64,000 nt of DNA from Euglena gracilis (Eukaryota > Euglenida > Euglenophyceae > Euglenales), in assembly GCA_039621445.1 (NCBI GenBank), contig CP154954.1, positions 49,641,847 through 49,705,846 of the forward strand. Reading direction: 5' to 3'. The notes beneath the pieces are model-generated. The model did not search any database and was not told the DNA's origin. It saw only the letters and a program-made list of their open reading frames with translations. A program made the translations under genes and the position numbers. Positions 1-10,219 of this stretch are shown one piece after another; the stretch's first letter is position 1; the number at the start of each line of letters is the position of its first letter.

Positions 1-145
1 GGCCAGTCGACATGGCCCTTCGCCCAAAGGAGCCCAAAAATGCTCCAAAATGTTCGAAAAATGGGTATTTAGGCCGAAATTGGCCTGGATTCCTTGAACG
101 CCGGTTCGGGCGTGAAGCCAGAGCCCCTAATCCACGGTTTCAACA

Positions 146-265
146 ACTGTGTCCAGAACGCCGGTTCGGGCGTGAAGCCGTGTTCCAGAACGCCAGTTCG
201 GGCTGCTGCCCGAACCGGCGTTCTGGAACACGGCTTCACGCCCGAACCGGCGTTCTGGACACAGT
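146..265. repeat. 120-bp palindrome of the CGCCGGTTCGGGCG family
   Basis: The two halves are near-perfect reverse complements, from ACTGTGTCCAG to CTGGACACAGT around a centre at 205/206. Each arm contains the unit CGCCGGTTCGGGCGTGAAGCC. Related palindromes lie at about 16022-16105, 17195-17270 and 19243-19320. Bases 1-145 are the flank of this repeat; bases 266-480 hold two diverged copies of a phrase ending in TGATGAACTT. No gene is visible in 1-480. Confidence 0.8.
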
Positions 266-482
266 TTTCGTATCAGAATTGACCTTGAAACTGTCAAAAA
301 AAAGTCACATATTCAAAAAAAGGAGAAAGGATTGCCAAAACCCACACCATGATGAACTTAGTCGGCCTGCGGCCTCCTGGGGGGGGACCCCCCCCTAAAA
401 TAACAAAATCCCTTTGTGTGTACAAGGCAAGGATGGCCAAAACACACACCCTGATGAACTTGATGAAGGTGTTTGGTAGGTA

Positions 483-832
483 CCATCCCCCCCCCATTAA
501 CCTCCCCCCGGGAGGCCGAAATTGGGGGGGAGGTACACAATGGGGGGAGGTACACAATGGGGGGGGTACCCAGGTCCCATTCCCAGACCCGACCGAACAG
601 TCCAAAAGGGGTCATTTTTGGCAACTTTTTGGATGTTTGCAATAAATGGTCAATTTTCAGCACATTTGCCAAATATCACTTTTTGAAAACGTCCCAAAAA
701 CGTCGATTTTTGAGCATTTTTTGGGAAATTCTTTAGAAAAAGTGTTATGACAGTGAGCTACCATCCCCCCCCCATTATGTACCCCCCAGGGGGTACATAA
801 TGGGGGGGGGTACATAATGGGGGGGGGGATGG
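483..832. mobile_element. TA-flanked MITE with C-run TIRs (350 bp)
   Basis: Starts CCATCCCCCCCCCATTA and ends TAATGGGGGGGGGGATGG, bounded on both sides by TA (481-482 and 833-834). The AT-rich interior, with phrases such as AACGTCCCAAAAACGTCG, is the reverse complement of the interior of the element at 16189-16555, so both belong to one family. No transposase is encoded. The 2-bp TA duplication suggests mobilisation by a Tc1/mariner-like or other TA-specific transposase, which is an inference. Confidence 0.8.
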
Positions 833-1200
833 TAACATAGCCCCTCTGTATGTTCCACAGGTTTGGCCAAAGAGTTTGTATGCTTCTTTGAAATGGGAAA
901 CCATGGAGGTCGTTTCTACTGACCACATTGGTTGTTACCGACCACTGGGTCACGGTACTGAAAAAAACACCAAAATAAACCAGCTCGGGGGGGGGGGGGG
1001 GGCAAGGTTCCCGAGCTATTTCCTTTCCCCAAACTCGGACAGCCCAAAAGTGGTTCTTTCTGGCTACTTTGAGTTGTTTGAAAGACATCATGAAAAAGTG
1101 CTTTGGCAGTGAACTATTCTTGTCCCCCCACATGGAACAAAGTGGCACAGTCGCAAACCAGTCAAAAAGGGGGTTGTATGTGGGCCAGCCGGATGTGGGG

Positions 1201-1530
1201 CTCTAGGCGGTAGACTGGGGGGGGGGGTCCTGGGTGGTCGGCCGACTAGTCGGCCGACCACCCAATTGGTCGGCCGACTAGGCCTGGTCGGCAGCTAGTG
1301 GCCCCGGGCGGAATATTGGCCATGCTAGTTCTGGAGGTCGGGCCGACCTATGGTCGGCCCGACCATGGTCGGACCGACCTCTGGAGGTCGACAGAAATGG
1401 CCACTGTACCGCATTACCCCCCCCCTTTTTCAAAGGACTTTTGACTATAGGTCGGGCCGACCTGGTCGGGCCGACCTGTTTGGGTTACCGACCATATGGT
1501 CGGCCCGACCAATTGGAGGTCGGGCCGACC
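1201..1530. repeat. GGTCGGCCGACC palindrome cluster
   Basis: Several short palindromes of the type GGTCGGCCGACTAGTCGG, GGTCGGGCCGACC and GACCACATGGTC are packed into about 330 bp. The stretch 1195-1290, containing GCGGTAGACTGGGGGG and TGGTCGGCAGCTAG, is repeated in inverted orientation at about 3893-3960. Bases 833-1200 and 1531-1760 show no gene; a TTAGGGTTAGGG-like scrap lies near 1690. Confidence 0.6.
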
Positions 1531-1763
1531 ACATGGTCGATAGAAACGACCTCAATGGTTTTCCTTTTCAAAAGCATCCAAAACCTTGGCCAAACCCTGT
1601 GGAGCATAAAAAGCGCAATTTTAGCACAAAAAGAATTCCTGATGGCATCAACCTATGGTAAAAAGGAATTTCTGACGTTATTTGAAGGAGTAGGGTTAGG
1701 GTTACGACTCTTATCCAAACAGCAGAACATTTCCCGCTCAACGTTGTTAGATTGGTCTCTACA

Positions 1764-1902
1764 GGTACCCAGCGAACCCAAAGAGCCGCCCAACTAGGGT
1801 TAAAAACATGGGGGGACCCGAGCGAGGCGCCAAAGGCGCCGAGCGAGGGTCCCCCCATGTGTATTAACCCTAGTTGGGCGGCTCTTTGGGGTAGCTGGTA
1901 CC
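1764..1902. repeat. Foldback palindrome
   Basis: Starts GGTACCCAGCGAACCCAAAG and ends with its near reverse complement CTTTGGGGTAGCTGGTACC. The arms include CCGCCCAACTAGGGTTAA and the loop carries GGCGCC-AAAG-GGCGCC-like sequence. No coding potential. I found no clear target-site duplication. Confidence 0.7.
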
Positions 1903-2019
1903 TTGTAGGGGCCAATTTATCACGTTTCTGAACAGCCGGCTACAAACATCACAAATTTTTCTGGCCTCAAAGAAGATACTTGTTTTGGCCATCATTGCCT
2001 TGCACACAGAAGGGGATTT

Positions 2020-2580
2020 TGTTATTTTAGGCGGGGGGGGGGTGGGGGGGGGGGGCGCCAGCCCCCCCCGGAGGAGGCCGTAGGCCGACTAAGTTCCCGT
2101 TTTTCAATTTTTTTCAATGTGGGATGAAAGAGCTGGGTTAGGGTTACGGTCAGGGTCAGGGTTAGGGTCAGGGTCAGGGTCAGGGGTAGGGGTGGGGTTA
2201 GGGTTTGGGCATTGCACACCAAAGGAATTTTTGTCATTGGCCATGGATCACACCTGATTTAGCCATTTTGGTCAATTAGGGGGGGGGGGGGTCAATTAGG
2301 GGGGGGGTACCGTCAATTAGGGGGGGGGGGGTACCGTCAATTTCTAAGGACATTCCGATGGGTTTACGTTCATTTCGAATTGAAATAAGAGAATCAAATT
2401 TTTGAGGGGGGGGGCTTAAATTTCCAAAAAAGGGGGGGGTATTGCGGATTATTGGAGGTCGGGCCGACCTGGTCGGCCCGACCTCCAGAGGTCGATAAGC
2501 CATGGCCAAAGGTCGGCCCGACCTAGGTCGGCCCGACCTCCAGAAGTAGCATGGCCAGGAATTCGCACGGAGCCGCAGCT
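2020..2580. repeat. G-run repeats with TTAGGG/TCAGGG variants
   Basis: A G-run stretch at 2030-2075 is followed at about 2118-2210 by degenerate GGGTTA/GGGTCA hexamers, and then by three GTCAATTAGGGGGGG units (2270-2335). Palindromic GGTCGGGCCGACC copies lie at 2455-2550. The hexamers resemble TTAGGG telomere repeats but are short and irregular, so this is at most an interstitial remnant. No gene seen. Confidence 0.45.
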
Positions 2581-2582
2581 AG

Positions 2583-2680
2583 TTGGCGAGACGGGGGGGG
2601 GGGGGGTAGTGGGTGGTCGGCGGATTAGTCAGCCGACCACCCACTCTAATGTAGTTACGGGCCAGTCTCGCCGACTTTTT
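2583..2680 (+). repeat. Left arm of a 1.2-kb-spaced inverted repeat
   Basis: The stretch GGCGAGACGGGGG through GGCCAGTCTCGCCGAC reappears as its reverse complement at about 3797-3898, including the shared core TAGTGGGTGGTCGGC. The pair brackets about 1.1 kb containing the tandem array and the foldback at 3528. Bases 2680-2970 hold only variants of GGTCGGTGG and no gene. Confidence 0.65.
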
Positions 2681-2974
2681 ATGAAGAAAATTGCATGCAA
2701 ACTAGTCGGTGGCTAGTCGGTGGTCATAAAAATGGTCTGTGGCGGGCCCAAACCACCCGGAAATGGTCCGGATGGGTCCAAATAAGTGCCTTACACCAAC
2801 AGGAACACCCTCAGATGGAAATCCTTGGTCGGTGGGGGGTCGGTGGGCCCTTGATGGGGTCCGGAGGGGTAAAAAACCAATGACGAAACAGGGATTACAT
2901 GAAAATCCTTTAGAAATGCAAGCATTCTGCATCACGACAGGCTGAAAACTCCCCCCTCCACCCCCATCCGAGCC

Positions 2975-3370
2975 TCAGATAACAAAATCCCTTCTGTGTT
3001 GGCATCATGCTCGGGGGCTAAGTCGTTTTGTGGCTCACTTTGGCATAGGCGGGGGGGCTCCGCCCCCCCCCCCCCGCACCCCCCCCTCAAATAACAAAAT
3101 CCCTTCTATGTTGGCAACATACTCCGGGGTTAAGTCGTTTTTGTGGCTCACTTTGGCATAGGCGGGGGGGGGGGCTCCGCCCCCCCCCCCGCACCCCCCT
3201 CAAATAACAAAATCCCTTCTATGTTGTCAACATACTCCGGGGTTAAGTCGTTTTTGTGGCTCACTTTGGCATAGGCAGGGGGGGCTCCGCCCCCGCACCC
3301 CCCCCCTGAAATAACAAAATCCCTTCTATGTTGGCAATATACTTGGAGGGCTAAGTCCTTTTTGTGCAAA
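2975..3370. repeat. Tandem array, about 115-bp unit, 3.5 copies
   Basis: Units begin ATAACAAAATCCCTTCT at about 2979, 3093, 3206 and 3314, and contain TAAGTCGTTTTTGTGGCTCA and a G-run/C-run hairpin around GGCTCCGCCCCC. Copies differ mainly in homopolymer length, as expected for slippage in G and C runs. No coding potential. Confidence 0.85.
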
Positions 3371-3527
3371 ATTTGACTTATATTGACTTATATACAACGG
3401 GGAGAGGTGTTCTTTTGCCAAAAGTGGCCCAAAATGGACACTTTGCCCCCAGTTTTTTGCATATTCACCCTCGATTGGGGGTTCTGGAGCCATTTGGGTG
3501 GGTTTTGACTGGTGTTGAGGTGATTTG

Positions 3528-3759
3528 GGTACTTGTCTGTTATCGCACGACATACCCCCCCCTTTTGGTTATCGCACGACACCTTATTTTTAGTCCTATG
3601 GGGTTATTGAAGGAGTAGGGTTAGGTGCGCACAGGCCATGTAGCGCAACATGGCTTGTGCGCACCTAACCCTACTCCTTCAATAACCCCATATTAACCCA
3701 AAAAAAGGGCGTCGTGCGATAACCAAAAGGGGGTATGTCGTGCGATAACAGACAAGTAC
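3528..3759. mobile_element. Foldback element, family GGTACTTGT, copy A (232 bp)
   Basis: Starts GGTACTTGTCTGTTATCGCA and ends with its reverse complement. An inner palindrome (GGTTATTGAAGGAGTAGGG and its complement) sits in the centre with TGCGCACAGGCC...GGCTTGTGCGCA at its tip. The flanks GTGATTTG (3520-3527) and GTGATTGG (3760-3767) are an 8-bp target duplication with one mismatch. Copy B at 5399-5625 has the same plan. Non-coding; 8-bp duplication points to hAT-type mobilisation. Confidence 0.85.
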
Positions 3760-3796
3760 CGTGATTGGACAAAAAAATTTTTCTCAGGGGGGGGGC

Positions 3797-3960
3797 TTAA
3801 AAGTCGGCGAAACTGGCCCGCAACTACATTAGAGTGGGTGGTCGGCCGACCAGTCGGCCGACCACCCACTACCACCCCCCCCCCCCGTCTCGCCGACTAG
3901 CTGCCGACCAGGCCTAGTCGGCCGACCCCGACCCCCCCCCAGTCTACCGTCTGGCACTCG
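3797..3960 (-). repeat. Right arm of the inverted repeats (to 2583-2680 and 1195-1290)
   Basis: Reverse complement of 2583-2680 (3797-3898), continuing into reverse complement of about 1195-1290 (3893-3960). It contains GGTCGGCCGACC palindromes and a long C-run at 3872-3886. Confidence 0.6.
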
Positions 3961-4162
3961 GATGTGGCAACAACCCCCACCGTCCTGCTAGTGATCACTG
4001 ATCCCTCTTCTGATCCTGTTGGCAGAATAGACGGTGCTGTGGCAATGCTGGTAGAAGGCAGAAAGCTCGTTGTTGGCAATGCATTGGTGACAGCACTGCA
4101 CATGAGGACCAGGCAGACATTTGACAAGAATCAGAGCAAAGACTATTGTTTTTTTTTTGGAA
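3948..4162 (+). pseudogene. Unidentified coding-like fragment truncated by a MITE
   Basis: An open stretch reads approximately as VATTPTVLLVITDPSSDPVG followed by a hydrophilic segment with AVAMLVEGRKLVVGNALV and a basic tail. Composition and codon use look more protein-like than the surrounding repeats. It stops exactly where the TA-flanked element at 4165 begins, so the reading may have been interrupted by that insertion. I do not recognise the family; a transposase remnant is possible. No start codon can be chosen. Confidence 0.3.
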
Positions 4163-4164
4163 TA

Positions 4165-4523
4165 CCATGACCCCCCTTGCTGTTCCCGTCCTATGGATCC
4201 CTTTTGGGTGTATGGGAACAGCAAGGGGGGGGAGCTCCCACCTTGCTGTTCCCATGGGCCATGAACTAACCAACCAAGTTAGACCCAAAAGGCCACCTAA
4301 AATGCCAAAATGAAGCCTTTATGGTTCACATGCTTGAAAATTGAACCTCCACAACACCCATTTTGGTGTTGGTTTAGAGTTTGATGGACTAAAACCAACC
4401 AAAAAATTCCCTTTTTCTCTCTTTCTTCCAAGAATCCCTGGCAAAAAGTGCCCTGACACTGTACTGTTCCCGTCCCCCCAATGGGAACAGTAAGGGGGTG
4501 AACAGTAAGGGGGAGGGGCATGG
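4165..4523. mobile_element. TA-flanked MITE with C-run TIRs (359 bp)
   Basis: Starts CCATGACCCCCCTTGCTG and ends AGTAAGGGGGAGGGGCATGG, bounded by TA at 4163-4164 and 4524-4525. Subterminal TTGCTGTTCCC units and their complements GGGAACAGCAA recur at both ends. Size and layout match the copies at 483, 16189 and 17495. Bases 4526-5390 beyond it hold no recognisable gene, only AT-rich sequence and two GCCGCCCTTCGGGCGGC hairpins (5262, 5361). Confidence 0.8.
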
Positions 4524-5398
4524 TAGCAACGTCCAACAGCAAAAAAAACACCCCAAAGTTCAATGAAAAGTTGAGTTCTTGATGTGAGAAATTGAAGAAA
4601 AAAAACCACAAAGAATGTGGTGAGTAAATTACACACATTTTTTCTTTCCAAAATCTCGGGAGTACCCCCCCTTCTTCCACGCCAATGAATGGCACACGCA
4701 GCCGTCGACCAAGATGGTGTTGTTGTCGTCTGACTGAGGACAAACTGGAGGACTTCTGAAGCAAAAAAACTGTGTCTTGGATGCATACTCCGTCCTGAGC
4801 ACTGTGTTTTGGACACAGGACTCAGGACGGGGGGGGATGCACTAGCGCGAGTGGGAAAAAATTAGTTCCCACTTGAAATGCCCATTTTTGGCAACAAAAT
4901 CAGAAAAAAACACACATTGCCACATTACACAACGGAATCTCATAGATTTGCCCACCGGTCTCAATGATTTTGACGAAAGGTCCCAGGCGTTTTGGCAAAA
5001 AAAGCCCCAAATTATGGGGAAAATGGTCAAAAATTTTGGCAAGAAGTCCCAAAATTGTGAGTGTCAGTTGAAACACCCTGCCCACAGGTGAACGCCATTG
5101 CCCACAGGTCAACTCTGTGAATGAACTTAAGTGTGACTGGCGGGGGATGCCGACACCCCCCCCTTCCCACCCTCCAGTGACAAAAGCCCATTGGGTGTAC
5201 CAAGGGTATTAATCCAATCAAATTTTTTCTCTCCGCACAAGACAGCCCAAATACCATCTCGCCGCCCTTCGGGCGGCCAAACAAGTCCAGAACTCATGGG
5301 TCGGAGGGGGCGAAAATCTTCTTTTTTAAAATTGGGGTTGTTGTTTGTGAATATCTCCAGCCGCCCTTCGGGCGGCAACAAGAAACACATGTACCTTG

Positions 5399-5625
5399 GG
5401 TACTTGTTCGCTGCACGACCGCCAGTGAAATTTTTCTAAGTCGGATTTTGTAGGGTTATTGAAGGAGTAGTGCGCAATTGGCCACGTTGCGCTACATGGC
5501 AATGTTGCGCAACAGGGCCATGTGCGCAAAATGGCCATGTTGCGCAACATGGCCATGTGCGCACCTAACCCTACTCCTTCAAATAACCCCATAATTCACT
5601 GGCGGTCGTGCAGCGAACAAGTACC
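5399..5625. mobile_element. Foldback element, family GGTACTTGT, copy B (227 bp)
   Basis: Starts GGTACTTGTTCGCTGCACGA and ends with the reverse complement. The central palindrome shares GGTTATTGAAGGAGTAG with copy A at 3528-3759. Flanked by a perfect 8-bp duplication GTACCTTG (5391-5398 and 5626-5633). This defines the element exactly and makes it a non-autonomous DNA transposon of hAT type by duplication length. Confidence 0.9.
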
Positions 5626-5639
5626 GTACCTTGACCTTC

Positions 5640-6270
5640 TGAAATTAATGTTTTCAAAAAGCACACCATTTCTGTTAACAGATTTGGCCTTTTGGGGGAA
5701 TTTTTTTTGGAAAAATGCATTTCCAGCCACCACCACCAGCCACCACCAGCCACCCTTCGGGCGGCAATGGATTGGGGGGGATTTTCCGCAGGGAGGGGGG
5801 ATGTTGTGTCAAAAAAAATGGAGGGCGGCCTGACCTCCATTGGTAGCTCTAAAGGTCGGGCTGACCGTGTTCAAAAATCTGCACTGAACAAGGACTTTGT
5901 CATTGGGGGGGCGGTGCCCGGGGGGGGGGGGGGCTGGCCTCCCCTTAGGCCCCCTGAATAAATCCAACACTCATTTGCACATCTCACAGTTTCCAGGATA
6001 TTTTGCCATAATTTTGAAAAAAAAATGTGTACTTTGTAAAATGCATTTTTGAAAAAATTGTGTACTTTTTTGCCATAATTTTGAACACTTTGCCAAAAAT
6101 TTCGAACAATACTTTTAACTGCTTTGTCAGAGGTTCGGGACTCCGTGGTCTGGCAGTTTTGGGACTTGCCAATTTTTTTTATTCCTTTGCCTGCAGTGTA
6201 TATTTATTTTTTTGAATGCCTGTCCATCCAAACGCCGGCATGCCTGGCAGCTCATTTAAACCGAAGCCAA
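5640..6270. other. Non-genic stretch
   Basis: Contains CCACCACCAGCCACC repeats, a copy of the CCC-TTCG-GGG hairpin near 5753, a G-run region at 5905-5935 and AT-rich sequence. I see no supported gene or RNA. Confidence 0.5.
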
Positions 6271-6277
6271 AAATATT

Positions 6278-6664
6278 TTAAAATTTTCCAAAATATTTTT
6301 GTTTTGAAAAGGGCAAAAAAGTAAAAATACACCAGAGGCTTTTGAATTTCCTTTCCAATGACGTTGTATGGAATGTGCAACTCTGACTGACAGAGTAGCT
6401 GAGGCTTGAAGAGGTGAAGGGCAAGGTGGGTGTAGCAGCAAATGGAAGTGATGTAGTCAATGCGGAGGAGGGTGCACTCACAGTTGCTTGATAACCCTGC
6501 AGTGTCTTGTTGTTGTGAGGGACTGTGGCAAGGTTTGTAACAAATGCACCATAGAACTTGTTGTCCACTCTCCCATCAGCTCGGTCAAGAGTCGACGCAT
6601 GCAAATCACCCTCTGCAGCCACTGTTGGCCTCAAAAATTCGTTCTCAAAAGAAGTGAGTTTCAC
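6278..6664 (-). CDS. Possible coding fragment, unknown
   Basis: A 128-codon open frame on the minus strand with mixed, protein-like composition (for example LTSFENEFLRPTVAAEGDLH, then a Thr/Ser-rich middle). Unlike neighbouring frames it is not built on a simple repeat. No motif is recognised and no splice context supports it, so it may be an exon, a transposon remnant or chance. The adjoining 6665-7420 has no assignable gene. Confidence 0.25.
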   Translation of the reverse strand: MKLTSFENEFLRPTVAAEGDLHASTLDRADGRVDNKFYGAFVTNLATVPHNNKTLQGYQATVSAPSSALTTSLPFAATPTLPFTSSSLSYSVSQSCTFHTTSLERKFKSLWCIFTFLPFSKQKYFGKF

Positions 6665-7426
6665 AAGTGGAGGAGAGTTGAAAACAACTTGACCATGACT
6701 TGGGATGTAAGGCTAGAGCGTAAGAACAAAACAGAAACATGTGTACGGCTGGGATCCAACCTGACCAACGGCGGAATAGGTTGTCATAGCTCAAAGGAAT
6801 TGCCAATATAGAGAAAGTCGTCGCGTTTTCGGTTTTTTTTTATGTTAGCCGTTCGTTTTTTTTTTAAAAAAACCAGTTTAACCGTCACGGGTTACCCTAC
6901 GTGAGGAAATCGTGATTTATCGTTCCATGGAATTTCTCGTGAGAACTTTTTGTTGAGAAACTGAAACAACTGAGAACCGGGTTCACTTTCGTTTTCATCA
7001 TTCGGAAGAATGGGAAAATAACACGATGCTCGCCACTTGGAAAACGGGATTGGGACACGATTTCATTGTCATGAATACCGTCATGTTTACAAACACGTTT
7101 TCCAAGGCATGGTGTGGCCTGAACACGTTTTTGATTAATGTTGAAACCGTGTCTGGGAACTCCAGCTTCACGCGCCAACTGCGCCAACTGGCGTCCGGGA
7201 CGGCTCTGAGTTTTCACGAAATGTAATTTCACGAACAATGAACAGTGATACATACTTTCATTGCCATATTATGTAATTGCATTGAGCGAAAAGTGATATA
7301 TTTTTGTGAAAGCAAAAAACACGGCAGTAAAAACCAGAAGCCTGCTCACTGTTCGTCGCGAAGCAGCCGGGAGGCCCCCCCATGGATGCCAAACTTCTCT
7401 GAAAGGGGGAGAAACAACGGGCCCAA

Positions 7427-7735
7427 AACGGTTACACCAAACTGGCCCCAAGATGTGCCATCAAACCGTTCCACCACCCCAAGGTGTGGCATCAAACTGT
7501 CCCAAAGTTGTTGCACAAAACTGGCTCCAAGTTGTGGCACCAAACTACGGCATCAAACTGGCCCAGAACTGTGGCACCAAACTGGTCCCCACTTGTGACA
7601 CCAAACTGGACCAAATTGTGGCCCCAAGATGTGACATCAAAATGTGGATCCCGAACTGCGGCTCCAAGCTGGCCCTGAGATCTAGCACCAAACTGGCCCA
7701 AAAATGTTGCCCTGAGCTAGAACAGATTTGGGGAT
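7427..7735. repeat. Degenerate 21-bp minisatellite, block 1
   Basis: Diverged units of the type CCAAGTTGTGGCACCAAACTG repeat with a period near 21 bp. Because 21 is a multiple of three, the array stays open in several frames and reads as CGTKL-like peptide repeats. That explains the long open frames here without invoking a gene. Confidence 0.75.
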
Positions 7736-7799
7736 GACAATCCCCTTTTCCCTAGGGGTCAGCTTCGCTCTTACCCTAAAGAGATAAGAACTCGGCGAC

Positions 7800-7865
7800 C
7801 CCCATATACGACCCCCCCCCCTGGGATTTTGGCTCCGGGGGGGTCTCATATGGGGGGGGGATCAA
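7800..7865. repeat. C-run/G-run palindrome
   Basis: CATATACGACCCCCC, then CTGGGATTTTGGCTCC, then a GGGGGGTCTCATATGGGG arm. The core and arms match the interior of the TA-flanked elements at 11897 and 14127, so this is a truncated relative. Confidence 0.5.
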
Positions 7866-7984
7866 ACCAAAGTCGCTGCCGGCTGAACGGACAGAATTAA
7901 AAGGCGTCGTGACCGAAGGCATACCCGGCCCAGGGTTCGAGCCAGAGGGTTTTGGACAGGACCCTCTAAAATATAAAACAGGCA

Positions 7985-8430
7985 CCACCTGTGTCACAAA
8001 ACTTGCCCGAGATGGGGCACAAAACTGCCCACAAGCTGGGGCACCAAACTCGCCCCAAACTGTGGGTGACCAACCTGTGGCACCAAATGTTGCCCCAACC
8101 TGTTGCACAAAAATAGCCCCAAAAACAAAATGGACAAAAAATATTTCACCCATCTGTGGCCAATCTGTGGCCCACAGCTGTGCCCAAGATGTGCCAGCAA
8201 TGGCCAAGATTTGTGGCCCAGTAAAATGTGCCAGGAAATTGGAGCCAAAATGCTTCCCCCAACCATGGCCAAGATGTGTGGTATCAAAATGTTGCCCCAA
8301 GCTGTGGCACAAAACTGCCCCAAGATGTGCACCAAAATGTCCCCAAAATGGTGATGTGCACCAAGATGTGCACCAAAATGTTTCCCCATCTGTGGCCAAG
8401 AGGTGGCCTCCAAGATGCGGCACCAAAATG
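7985..8430. repeat. Degenerate 21-bp minisatellite, block 2
   Basis: Same unit type as block 1 (CCAAGATGTGCACCAAAATG and variants). The 265-codon plus-strand and 230-codon minus-strand open frames here are consequences of the period-21 array and are not annotated as genes. Confidence 0.75.
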
Positions 8431-8756
8431 GGGGAGGGGGGTGAATGTTTCAGTTGCTGGGTTGACAAAAAAAAACTGTTTGAAAGAGTTTTTCTCAGAT
8501 CTCAGGGCAAGGCAAAACGCAAAGGAGGCAAAGGTACCAATAACTTCTGCAGCACATCACGAGGCAACATGGCAGGTGAACATTGGAATTTGGAATTTGC
8601 GAAAAGGGTCGGAACATGCGATCGGCGATTTTCTGAGCGCTGTGCAGTGTGGCTGAAGCTCAAGCGAAAGGGCTTGGGGAGAGCTTCGATATTTGGGGTC
8701 CTCTAACAGTTGAGCAACTAAAGGGATTTGCCCCCCCAAAACGGGTGGGTAACATA

Positions 8757-8991
8757 CCCTCACCCCCCCCCTCAAAGTGGCCGCCCTCTAGGGACTGCGG
8801 GACCCCAAAATGGCCACTCTCGAGGGGGGGGGGCACTTTGGGGGCCCCCAAAGTGCTCCCCCATGGCGAATTTTGGCCTTCGGCGCCAAAGGCACGGAAG
8901 TAAAATGGCCACTTTGAGTGGGGGTAAACCAAAACTTGCCAAAAAATTTGGCCACTTTGGGAGGGGGGACACTTTGAGGGGGGGGTGAGGG
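8757..8991. mobile_element. TA-flanked MITE, TIR CCCTCACCCCCCC (235 bp)
   Basis: Starts CCCTCACCCCCCCCCTCAAA and ends ACTTTGAGGGGGGGGTGAGGG, bounded by TA at 8755-8756 and 8992-8993. It interrupts the CAGTTGAGCAACAAAAGGGATTTGCC repeat family found on both sides. The TIR type is shared with the element at 17495-17870. Confidence 0.8.
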
Positions 8992-9382
8992 TAACGATTT
9001 TTGTTATTTTCGGGCCCTCGAACAGTTGAGCAACAAAAGGGATTTGCCCCCCAAAATGGGTTTGAAACACAATGGATTGCCCCCCAAAACGACTTGGCAA
9101 CACAAGGGATTTTTTTATTTTGGGGCCCTCGAACAGTTGAGCAACAAAAGGGATTTGCCCCTGACCTCTACCTCTACCTCCATCCAGCCCTGCCTAGGAA
9201 CAGAAGGGATTTTGTTATTTGGGGCCCTCGAACAGTTAATCAACAAAAGGGAATTGCCACAAAACCAGTTTGTTGCCAAGTTGTTTTGGGGGGGAAATCC
9301 CTTGTGTTGCTCAACTGTTTGAGGGCCCCAAAATAACAAAATCCCTCGTGATGCCAAGCCGTTTTGGGAGGAAGTCCTCTAC

Positions 9383-9440
9383 TTCTATCTGACCCACCTC
9401 TACCTCTACCTCTACCTCTACCTCTACCTCTATGTCACCT
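9383..9440. repeat. (CTCTAC)n microsatellite
   Basis: Runs of CTACCTCTACCTCTACCTC. A second tract of the same hexamer lies at 9728-9800, and single copies sit at 9170. Confidence 0.9.
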
Positions 9441-10031
9441 CTATGTCCATAAAATGTCATAAACTGGCACCAATAAGGGCCACAAAACGCTCCAAATGCC
9501 TCAAATTTGGCAAACTAGCATCTCAAAGCATCTCACTTAGGTTAGGAACGAGAAAAAATATCCGGGATGGGTGGTTTCAAAATTGCCATGAGAGGTTTGT
9601 GACAAGAATGGCCAATTTCTGACTTTTCCATAAATTGCCTTCGTTCAGCACACATTTTCTTTTGATAAGCCACTTTCCTCAAAAGTTTGGCATTGAGGTG
9701 ACATAGAGGGATAGTAGAGGTAGAGGTGACCTCTACCTCTACCTCTACCTCTACCTCTACCTCTACCTCTACGTCTACCTCTATCCCTCTACCTCTATCC
9801 AGCCCTGTCCTAGGTCGTTTTGGGGGGCAAATCTCTTGCGTTGCTCAACTGTACCAGGGCCCCAAATAACAAAATCCCTTGTGTTGCCGAGTCGTTTTGG
9901 GGGGCATAGTAGTATTTCTTCTTTCTGTTTTCTTTGTATTTGGTCAAAAAAAAAAAATCTCGAATTTTTCGAAAAAATTCGAAAGATCCAAGAGCCTTGT
10001 TTTTGGACCCAAATGGTACGCAAATTTATTA

Positions 10032-10219
10032 CCCCCCCCCTAAATGACCCCCCCCCCTAGATGACCCCCCTGGGGGGGTCATCTGGGGGGGGTCATAGAG
10101 CAGAGCAATTTTTCAAGTGGGAAAAGTATCCCCCCCCCTAAATGACCCCCCCCCCCTAGATGACCCTTTGGGGGGTCCTGAAGCAACATTAATAGGGTCA
10201 TTTAGGGGGGGGGGGGTGG
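10032..10219. mobile_element. TA-flanked MITE, TIR CCCCCCCCCTAAATGACC (188 bp)
   Basis: Starts CCCCCCCCCTAAATGACC and ends GGTCATTTAGGGGGGGGGGG plus GTGG, bounded by TA at 10030-10031 and 10220-10221. Internal GGGGTCATCTGGGGGG units are inverted copies of the end motif. Confidence 0.7.

Noticed and set aside
2118-2210. Telomere from TTAGGG-like hexamers (also 1688-1700)
   Set aside because: Units are few and mixed with GGGTCA; both sides continue as ordinary repeats, so this is not a chromosome end.
2975-3370. CRISPR-like regular array
   Set aside because: Units of about 115 bp are tandem with no unique spacers, and the window is eukaryotic.
7776-8706. 230- and 265-codon open frames as candidate genes
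   Set aside because: Explained by a degenerate 21-bp minisatellite that keeps frames open; no domain features.
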